Below are positions 1-4,542 of a stretch of DNA of 8,104 bases, one piece after another. The notes under the pieces were generated by a model. That model searched no databases. It was given only the letters and a program-made list of their open reading frames with translations, and was not told the DNA's origin. A program made the position numbers and the translations under genes. Every line of letters begins with the position of its first letter. Position 1 is the first letter of the stretch. Origin of the DNA: Bdellovibrionales bacterium (GTDB taxonomy: Bacteria; Bdellovibrionota; Bdellovibrionia; Bdellovibrionales; UBA840); contig JAGRAL010000146.1 of the NCBI GenBank assembly GCA_020434605.1, positions 1 through 8,104 on the forward strand, written 5' to 3'.

Positions 1-19
1 GTTTTGCATGGAGTAAGGC

Positions 20-505
20 ATGGTTATACTATTATTAGGAATTATTTTTTCTACATTTTCATTTGGCGCTGGCCCTATTTGCCATAGTGTTTGGGAAAAT
101 TCTAAAACAAGTCTGTCTGAAGAAGTTAAGAGTGTTTTAGAAAGTCAAAAAGGTGAAACGATCACCCTTTCAGAGATGTTTACTAGTGATTACAATCAAA
201 ATGTAGTGATGGTTAACTTACTGTTACTACACCCTGGGGTAAACTTTATTGTAAAAGTAGATAACCAAATTTATAATAATGGTCCTCGTTTATTTGATAT
301 ATTAAGACAAAATTCAAGAGTCCGAGTCCAAGTAGATGGTGAAGTAGTAACTAGCGAAGCAATAGGACCTAACGAGGCTGACATCGTAATTATGTGGAGA
401 CTTACAGAACTTTACTTTCTTGGTCGCAATCTGCGTTTAAATATAGATGACCCAGTCTCGTCATATAATCAATTGCTCAGTGACCTTCAAGGTGTTACTC
501 CTTAG
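20..505 (+). CDS. Small exported protein of unknown function
   Basis: This 161-aa protein matches no family I recognise. Residues 2-16 are a hydrophobic run (VILLLGIIFSTFSFG) followed by A17-G18-P19, which looks like a signal peptide, although the usual Lys/Arg at the extreme N-terminus is missing. A periplasmic or exported location is therefore likely but not certain. The rest is soluble, with a hydrophobic patch around residues 63-69 (MVNLLLL), and I see no catalytic motif. There is one Cys (C21) but no convincing lipobox. The start is well set: a GGAG at 10-13 lies 6 nt upstream and an in-frame stop at 14-16 excludes a longer form. That TAA could also be the end of an upstream gene, since the short frame before it is open, but too little is visible to call one. 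The stop codon is 3 nt before the SDR start, so the two are very likely one transcript and possibly translationally coupled. Confidence 0.75.
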   Translation: MVILLLGIIFSTFSFGAGPICHSVWENSKTSLSEEVKSVLESQKGETITLSEMFTSDYNQNVVMVNLLLLHPGVNFIVKVDNQIYNNGPRLFDILRQNSRVRVQVDGEVVTSEAIGPNEADIVIMWRLTELYFLGRNLRLNIDDPVSSYNQLLSDLQGVTP

Positions 506-508
506 GGC

Positions 509-1201
509 ATGAAAACCGTAATTATCACTGGTGCTACATCTGGAATTGGCTTTGAAGCAGCCTTACTTTTTGCAAACAATAACTATAAAGTCATGGGGCT
601 TGGAAGAAACCTTGATAAAGGCCCCTCTCATCCTAATATTCATTTAGAGCAAGTAGATTTACTATCAAAAGAATCTATCAACACATTTATAACTAACTTC
701 ACTACTAATCATAATGAGCTGAGCGGAATCATTCATAATGCTGGAATCGTTATCAGAAAACCCTTTGTTGATTTCACAGAAGAAGAAATTTTAAAAGAGT
801 TTCAAACACATGTATTCTCAACTATACAATTAAACCAAGCCCTATACCCTCTTTTAAAAGACACAAAAGATGCATCCATAGTATTTGTGAACTCAACCTT
901 AGCAACTAAGCCCATTTCTAATACTTCCATTTATAGCGCAGCAAAATCAGCACAAGCATCTCTTGTAAAATCACTAGCCATTGAGTGGGCACCGATTCGT
1001 GTGAATGGAATCCATTTAGGAATTATCGATACACCGATACATAATTTTAATTCAAAACAAAAAGAAGATGCAGATCAATTACAAACTTTAAAAAGAGTCG
1101 GCACAAGCAGTGAAGCAGCTAAAGAAATCTTTCACTTATTTCATTCACAGTGGACTACAGGTGCCTTAAATACTTTTGATGGTGGTATTAGTCTTAACTA
1201 A
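509..1201 (+). CDS. Short-chain dehydrogenase/reductase (SDR), classical type
   Basis: This is a 230-aa NAD(P)-dependent oxidoreductase of the classical SDR family, probably cytoplasmic; the substrate cannot be read from sequence. It has the Rossmann glycine motif TGATSGIG at residues 7-14, the adenine-pocket Asp in VDL (D50), and NAG at 77-79. The catalytic Ser129, Tyr142 and Lys146 (YSAAK) show the standard 13-residue Ser-Tyr spacing. The segment IRVNGIHLGIIDTP (163-176) is the usual post-catalytic strand, and a C-terminal DGG lies at 224-226. Length is at the short end for the family. One oddity is that the fourth member of the classical tetrad, an Asn in helix 4, appears to be His101. There is no strong Shine-Dalgarno: the start follows the stop of the preceding gene by 3 nt, which favours coupled translation. 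The gene ends at a strong intrinsic terminator. The family call is firm; the reaction is unknown. Confidence 0.93.
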   Translation: MKTVIITGATSGIGFEAALLFANNNYKVMGLGRNLDKGPSHPNIHLEQVDLLSKESINTFITNFTTNHNELSGIIHNAGIVIRKPFVDFTEEEILKEFQTHVFSTIQLNQALYPLLKDTKDASIVFVNSTLATKPISNTSIYSAAKSAQASLVKSLAIEWAPIRVNGIHLGIIDTPIHNFNSKQKEDADQLQTLKRVGTSSEAAKEIFHLFHSQWTTGALNTFDGGISLN

Positions 1202-1227
1202 AAAGGAGCCCTGAGGCTCCTTTTTTT
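1200..1227. terminator. Bidirectional intrinsic terminator between convergent genes
   Basis: The arm AAAAGGAGCC (1201-1210), loop CTGA and arm GGCTCCTTTT (1215-1224) form a perfect 10-bp stem, extendable by the A1200-T1225 pair. Seven T follow on the plus strand (1221-1227) and five T on the minus strand (1204-1200). The hairpin overlaps the stop codons of both the SDR gene (TAA 1199-1201) and the leucine dehydrogenase gene (TAA 1228-1226), so one element serves both transcripts. Confidence 0.93.
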
Positions 1228-2341
1228 ATCTATCCGTTACTTTTAACGTATTGAACTGACGAGAAGTATTTCCTGGATGTTTCTGACGAAGACGTCCGAT
1301 ACTGTTAAGCCTACGTTCAGCCAAAGTATCTGCGGCTTTATACGTAGGGATTCCTTCTTTTTTAGAGATTTTGTAAATATCTAAAAGGTTATCAAAAATT
1401 GTTTCTGTTCTCTCAAGAGCTCTATCAATAGAGTAACCCTCTAGTTCAACAAAGACATTCATTAGGCCACCGGCGTTGATCACATAGTCTGGAGCGTACA
1501 AAATGCCCATCTCTTTAAGTTGATCTCCGTGTCTCATCTCCGCTAGCTGATTGTTTGCTCCACCAGCAATTACTTTACACTTAAGTTTTGGAAGAGTTTC
1601 ATCATTTAAGATTGCGCCCATTGCACATGGAGCTAAGACATCACAATCTTGAAATAGTATTTCATCAGGGCTTACGATCTTTGCATTGTGTTTAGCTTCA
1701 ATTTCTTTGCAACGCTCTTTATCGATATCAGTAGCAACAATCTCTGCACCTTCAGCCTTAAGGTAATCAATTAAGTATGAACCCACTTTTCCAAGACCTT
1801 GAACCGCAACACGTATACCTTTAAGATCAGTTGTACCAAAGTGTTCTTTTACTGTGGCTCTGATTCCGTGTAAAACTCCGTTAGCAGTTAGTGGACTAGG
1901 ATCTCCTGAACCACCAAGTGCCGGTGCGATACCAGTAACCCAAGGAGTTTCAGCAAATACATGGCCCATATCTCTAACTGTAGTGCCAATATCTTCTGCT
2001 GTTATGTATCTACCGTTTAATGAATTTACAAATTGACCAAAAGCTCTGAACATTGCTTCAGACTTATCTTTCGTAGGATCGCCAATAATTACAGCTTTTC
2101 CTCCGCCTAGGTTTAACCCTGCAGCAGCGGCTTTATACGTCATACCTTTTGAAAGTCTTAGCACATCTGTAAGCGCTTCATCTTCTGATTTATAACCCCA
2201 CATACGAGTTCCGCCTAGAGCAGGTCCAAGCGCTGTATTATGAATTGCAATAATTGCTTTTAAGCCAGCGGATTTATCGTAGCAATATACCACTTCCTCG
2301 TGATCACCATACTTTTCTATCATTTCAAAAGTTGCAGCCAT
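1226..2341 (-). CDS. ldh: Leucine dehydrogenase (Glu/Leu/Phe/Val dehydrogenase family)
   Basis: The enzyme reversibly deaminates branched-chain L-amino acids to 2-oxo acids with NAD+, in the cytoplasm. Numbered from the start chosen here (371 aa), it has LGPALGGTRMW (38-48), KGMTYK with substrate-binding K70, and GLNLGGGK with catalytic K82. The catalytic Asp is D117 in TAEDIGTT. The Rossmann loop GLGKVG is at 182-187 with acidic D205 closing strand 2, which suits NAD. APCAMGAILNDE (237-248), GGANNQL (260-266) and APDYVINAGG (283-292) follow. As I recall the Bacillus enzymes, length and register agree from residue 1, including Cys20, so leucine is favoured over phenylalanine; valine dehydrogenase cannot be excluded. 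The frame stays open upstream to a TTG at 2413, but that start has only T/C-rich sequence before it and adds 24 non-family residues. ATG at 2341 is better. The gene is monocistronic and ends in the shared terminator. Confidence 0.95.
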   Translation of the reverse strand: MAATFEMIEKYGDHEEVVYCYDKSAGLKAIIAIHNTALGPALGGTRMWGYKSEDEALTDVLRLSKGMTYKAAAAGLNLGGGKAVIIGDPTKDKSEAMFRAFGQFVNSLNGRYITAEDIGTTVRDMGHVFAETPWVTGIAPALGGSGDPSPLTANGVLHGIRATVKEHFGTTDLKGIRVAVQGLGKVGSYLIDYLKAEGAEIVATDIDKERCKEIEAKHNAKIVSPDEILFQDCDVLAPCAMGAILNDETLPKLKCKVIAGGANNQLAEMRHGDQLKEMGILYAPDYVINAGGLMNVFVELEGYSIDRALERTETIFDNLLDIYKISKKEGIPTYKAADTLAERRLNSIGRLRQKHPGNTSRQFNTLKVTDR

Positions 2342-2569
2342 TGGCCCCCCTAATACTATGTTTCTAAGGTTGTCAGTGGAACGATAGTAAACTTTAAGGA
2401 AGTCCAACGGCAAGAGAAAAAACGCAGCGAAATTGCTAGATAAAGTGTCAAAAACACCCTGTTTTCATAGCTAAAATAGAAAAATATCACTACGCCTACT
2501 CTGGTCTTATTAAAAATACTTTACACAGCAATACGGATGCTAAGCTCTGCAGCATGTGCCTTATAGGGA
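2342..2569 (-). other. Leader and upstream region of leucine dehydrogenase
   Basis: These 228 bases hold no convincing gene. Read on the minus strand, weak promoter-like pairs are present: TTGCCG then TACTAT about 18 nt later, close to the ATG, and a TTGACA (minus-strand reading of TGTCAA at 2437-2442) with no good -10 after it. None is strong enough to call. An inverted repeat ATGCT-N9-AGCAT lies at 2537-2555, about 15 nt beyond the stop of the small upstream ORF. It lacks a U-tract, so I do not call it a terminator. Confidence 0.3.
2345..2351 (-). promoter_or_regulatory. Ribosome binding site deciding the leucine dehydrogenase start
   Basis: On the minus strand AGGGGGG precedes CCA-ATG, with the AGG portion 7 nt from ATG at 2341. 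It is a G-rich rather than canonical GGAGG site. It is the only Shine-Dalgarno-like stretch near either candidate start and supports the shorter, family-length protein. Confidence 0.55.
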
Positions 2570-2707
2570 TTAACCTGACTTTCCCGCTGCTTTTAACTTA
2601 AGATTATCAACATAAAGCGGTCCGCCTAATCTATAAATGATCTCATTTAATAGCGCTGTATAATCTGGCTTTTTAGAATTACGTTTTTGCTTCTTTTGCT
2701 TTTTCAT
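2570..2707 (-). CDS. Small basic protein, 45 aa, unknown function
   Basis: Read from ATG at 2707 this gives 45 residues and TAA at 2572-2570. The first 13 residues are strongly basic (MKKQKKQKRNSKK), followed by PDYTALLNEIIYRLGGPLY, which could form one amphipathic helix, then VDNLKLKAAGKSG. The best support is the ribosome binding site: GGGAG with 5-6 nt to ATG, better than those of several larger genes here. There is no signal peptide or membrane segment. It lies downstream of the HTH/Lys-tail gene on the same strand with a 111-bp gap and no obvious terminator between, so read-through from that gene is possible. The basic N-terminus could bind RNA or DNA, but that is inference. I do not recognise a family; it may also be a chance ORF. 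Confidence 0.5.
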   Translation of the reverse strand: MKKQKKQKRNSKKPDYTALLNEIIYRLGGPLYVDNLKLKAAGKSG

Positions 2708-2818
2708 AAATTCTCCCTTGTAAAACGATGTTTAACATTTCCAAGGAGGTCTTTCCTGAACAAAACATTGAGATCTTGTTAAGATTTATTAAAGATTTCT
2801 ATTCTATGGGCATTCATG

Positions 2819-3535
2819 CTATTTTTTCTTACGCGACTTCTTTTTTTGTTGTTTTTTAATACTTCTTTTTTTGATTACTTTCTTGGCTTTTTTCTTTCTC
2901 GCCACTTTTTTCTTTGCTCTAGTCTTTTTAGCAACTTTCTTTTTACGAGCGCTTTTCTTTTGCTTCTTTTTACCACTAAGTATGGCTATTTTGGAGTTAA
3001 GCTCTTCAAACATCTCTTTTACATTTATTTGCTGATTTGACTGAAACGAACTTGTGAGACTCTCTGATAGCGACTTAAAGTTTTCAGACAGTAAGCCTGA
3101 AACCCGTAAAAATGGATCATTAACAATGGTTTTTTGACTTTCTATTTTATCCACTTTTGATTGTAAGTTCTGAAGTTTTCTGTCTGCATCCCTTCTTAAG
3201 AGTTCAAACTTATTTTCAAGTTGTAGAGGGGCGTGCATATCCGGGTTTTTGTTGGTTAGATGCACATACCACTGCAGTGCCTGATAAATATGAGGGGGAG
3301 CATCCTGATCATCTCGTGTCCACCTAGTCCATGCAGAAGGATCTACTAATAACAAACGACACATTTGCCGTCTTGAAAGCCCCAGAATATTTCTGATGTC
3401 CTCTAAATCACCCAACTCATTCTTTATAGTTTCCACAATAGATCTATATTCGCTCTGCTGATTTACATGCTTCTTTTGAACTTCTAATTTTAATTTAAAT
3501 TTTTTTAGATCTGATGCCGTTCTATCTACTGTCAT
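2819..3535 (-). CDS. HTH-like DNA-binding protein with histone-H1-like Lys-rich tail
   Basis: This 238-aa protein has three visible parts. Residues 34-93 look like a helix-turn-helix domain: an IRNILGLSRRQMCRLL segment (48-63) followed by a second helix around DPSAWTRWT (65-73) and a supporting helix (IYQALQWYVHL). Residues 105-185 are mostly predicted helix, with charged heptad-like stretches (LENKFELLRRDADRKLQNL) that could form a coiled coil. Residues 189-238 are a disordered tail with 33 Lys/Arg in 50 positions, of the AKK/ARKKK type seen in bacterial H1-like proteins. The likely location is the nucleoid, acting as a sequence-specific regulator with a general DNA-anchoring tail, or as a nucleoid-associated protein. 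This is inferred; I know no exact named family. The start is well supported by AGGAG, with TTTCAA between it and the ATG. The upstream region carries repeats that could be its own operators. Confidence 0.85.
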   Translation of the reverse strand: MTVDRTASDLKKFKLKLEVQKKHVNQQSEYRSIVETIKNELGDLEDIRNILGLSRRQMCRLLLVDPSAWTRWTRDDQDAPPHIYQALQWYVHLTNKNPDMHAPLQLENKFELLRRDADRKLQNLQSKVDKIESQKTIVNDPFLRVSGLLSENFKSLSESLTSSFQSNQQINVKEMFEELNSKIAILSGKKKQKKSARKKKVAKKTRAKKKVARKKKAKKVIKKRSIKKQQKKKSRKKK

Positions 3536-3577
3536 TTGAAACTCCTAAAAAAAACCTTCTTAAAATCCATATGTTTA

Positions 3578-3607
3578 ATTTTAGCTTTTTAATATTGTGA
3601 AATACAA
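3578..3607 (-). promoter_or_regulatory. Candidate proximal promoter of the HTH/Lys-tail gene
   Basis: On the minus strand TTGTAT (3607-3602) is followed after 18 nt by TAAAAT (3583-3578). The -10 matches 5 of 6 consensus positions, the -35 only 3 of 6. It would give a 5' leader of roughly 35 nt including the AGGAG site. The -35 and spacer coincide with the proximal copy of the 19-bp direct repeat. Confidence 0.4.
3589..3607. repeat. Direct repeat copy 1 (19 bp)
   Basis: TTAATATTGTGAAATACAA. It matches copy 2 at 18 of 19 positions, 43 bp apart start to start, close to four helical turns. It lies 54 bp upstream of the ATG of the HTH/Lys-tail gene and is a plausible operator. Confidence 0.85.
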
Positions 3608-3628
3608 GTTATATATTGTATTATACAA
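3602..3628. promoter_or_regulatory. Inverted ATACAA/TTGTAT element, possible operator
   Basis: ATACAA (3602-3607), TTGTAT (3616-3621) and ATACAA (3623-3628) alternate in orientation. The first pair forms an inverted repeat with an 8-nt spacer, and TTGTA-TTA-TACAA (3616-3628) a tighter one. Related copies lie at 3645-3650 (ATGCAA) and 3686-3691 (TTGTAT). This lies across both promoter candidates, so a bound protein would be expected to affect initiation. Confidence 0.45.
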
Positions 3629-3650
3629 CTATTAATATTGTGAAATGCAA
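3620..3650 (-). promoter_or_regulatory. Candidate distal promoter of the HTH/Lys-tail gene
   Basis: On the minus strand TTGCAT (3650-3645) is followed after 19 nt by a perfect TATAAT (3625-3620). The spacer is longer than ideal, so this is tentative. It uses the distal copy of the direct repeat just as the proximal module uses the other copy, suggesting a duplicated promoter or operator unit. Confidence 0.4.
3632..3650. repeat. Direct repeat copy 2 (19 bp)
   Basis: TTAATATTGTGAAATGCAA. It differs from copy 1 only by G for A at the 16th base. The two copies flank a TTGTA-TTA-TACAA palindrome. Same-face spacing on DNA would suit cooperative binding of a dimeric regulator. Confidence 0.85.
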
Positions 3651-3733
3651 TAGCAGGCCTAAGAGATCTAAGTTATTGAAATTACTTGTATTTTTAATTT
3701 CCGAAGGGTACGGGCTACCTATTTTCAAAATAA

Positions 3734-3761
3734 ACTGTGGGTTTTAGTTATATTACACAGT
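3734..3761. repeat. Inverted repeat ACTGTG-N16-CACAGT
   Basis: Perfect 6-bp arms at 3734-3739 and 3756-3761 are separated by 16 AT-rich bases. It could be a stem-loop or a dimeric protein site. No T-tract follows on either strand, so it is not called a terminator. Confidence 0.4.
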
Positions 3762-3773
3762 GCTATCTATATA

Positions 3774-3790
3774 ATATTACTAGATAATAT
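3774..3790. repeat. Inverted repeat ATATTA-CTAGA-TAATAT
   Basis: Perfect 6-bp arms surround a 5-nt centre. In sequence this AT-rich, such a palindrome can arise by chance, so the entry is only descriptive. It lies 13 bp from the preceding inverted repeat. Confidence 0.3.
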
Positions 3791-3882
3791 GATTATGGAT
3801 TTGCTTATCGATTAATTATGCTGGGTGTTATTCGTCTTTTCAAAAATGAGGTTTTTTCACACGCGAGGTTGATGCGAAGCGT

Positions 3883-4542
3883 TTAAAGTTTGAAGCAAGC
3901 TCCTTTTAAAAAGCAATAATGCTCACCTATGAACTTGATATCCTTTCCATCAATAACGATCCCAGAGCCGTCTCTAGAGGCGTAAAGAGGGTATTTTGAT
4001 AGCTCAGTATAGGATTTCATTTCATCACCGTAACGCTTAGAATTTATAAAGTGTGGAAAGAACTCAAAATCAACAAGCCCCATCGCTTTCCAGTCCATAA
4101 CGCCGTCTTCGTTTTCATCACAGTCAAATTCAGGAAAACCCGCCGTATTAATACTCGGGGTCATAATAATTGCCCCTGCACTTAGTCCAGCTAGTACTCC
4201 ACCGCGCTCAACGAACTTTTTTAGATCTTTTAAAAGCTTTTTCTTTCGTAAGTTTTGTAGAAAGTAGAACGTATTGCCACCTGATAAAAAAATCGCATCG
4301 CTTTTAAATGCCTCTTCGTAAATTACCTTATCAAATGGTACGTCCACTGCGAAATGTAAGAACTTAGTAACGTTAAATTTTCTGAATCTTTTTACAAACT
4401 CGCGAAATTCAATTTCAGCTCCATACGAAGAAGCAGGGATATATGTAATACTTGGATTGTTTTTTCCAGTTAGCTCCACAAGAGCCTGATTTAATTTTTT
4501 ATTTTCACGCTCAAAGCCACCAGAGAATAGGACTAACTTCAT
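3883..4542 (-). CDS. S51-family Ser peptidase, peptidase E (alpha-aspartyl dipeptidase) type
   Basis: This 219-aa cytoplasmic protein resembles peptidase E, which cleaves dipeptides with N-terminal Asp; cyanophycinase belongs to the same family. The fold markers appear in order: LVLFSGG (3-9), IPASS (35-39), AIFLSGGNTF (83-92), the nucleophile elbow GLSAGA (119-124) with Ser121, FFPHF with His164, and ASRDGSGIVIDG (188-199). The third triad member (Asp135 in the E. coli enzyme, as I recall it) is not obvious in register, where Phe136 falls; D140 or D142 are candidates. Between Ser121 and His164 lies an acidic loop DENEDGVMDW (142-151) resembling a calcium-binding loop, and the Ser-His distance is a few residues longer than in E. 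coli. The ATG lies in a 4-base ATGA overlap with the SelO-like gene, with GAGGG just upstream, so the two are translationally coupled. The substrate is not proven. Confidence 0.85.
   Translation of the reverse strand: MKLVLFSGGFERENKKLNQALVELTGKNNPSITYIPASSYGAEIEFREFVKRFRKFNVTKFLHFAVDVPFDKVIYEEAFKSDAIFLSGGNTFYFLQNLRKKKLLKDLKKFVERGGVLAGLSAGAIIMTPSINTAGFPEFDCDENEDGVMDWKAMGLVDFEFFPHFINSKRYGDEMKSYTELSKYPLYASRDGSGIVIDGKDIKFIGEHYCFLKGACFKL

Larger units (their letters stand above)
3536..3882. other. 347-bp AT-rich intergenic region with many repeats
   Basis: This gap separates the start of the HTH/Lys-tail gene from the end of the peptidase gene, both on the minus strand. It holds a 19-bp near-perfect direct repeat, a cluster of ATACAA/TTGTAT hexamers, two promoter-like modules reading toward the HTH gene, and two more inverted repeats further up. 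These are listed separately. No convincing intrinsic terminator for the peptidase gene is visible just below 3883, and I see no tRNA or protein gene. Confidence 0.7.

Noticed and set aside
1854..2036. 60-codon plus-strand frame
   Set aside because: It lies entirely antisense within leucine dehydrogenase, whose conserved motifs establish the real frame.
2537..2555. Hairpin ATGCT-N9-AGCAT as terminator of the small ORF
   Set aside because: The stem is only 5 bp and no U-tract follows.
2743..2749. Perfect AAGGAGG Shine-Dalgarno on the plus strand
   Set aside because: No ATG/GTG/TTG with a usable open frame follows at suitable distance; a TTG further on hits a stop after four codons.
2816..3040. 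74-codon plus-strand frame rich in Leu and Phe, looking like a membrane protein
   Set aside because: It is the antisense of the Lys-rich tail: AAA/AAG codons read backwards give Phe/Leu. The minus-strand gene has a good ribosome site and domain structure.
3703..3720. GGTA-CGGGC-TACC hairpin as terminator or small RNA
   Set aside because: The stem is 4 bp and the T-run after it is short; too weak to support a call.
3536..3882. CRISPR array suspected from the repeated 19-mer
   Set aside because: There are only two copies, with 24 bp between them that itself contains palindromes, and no cas genes nearby; promoter/operator duplication fits better.
3818..3886. 22-codon plus-strand ORF (MLGVIRLFKNEVFSHARLMR...)
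   Set aside because: It has no ribosome site, is very short, and its stop overlaps the end of the convergent peptidase gene.
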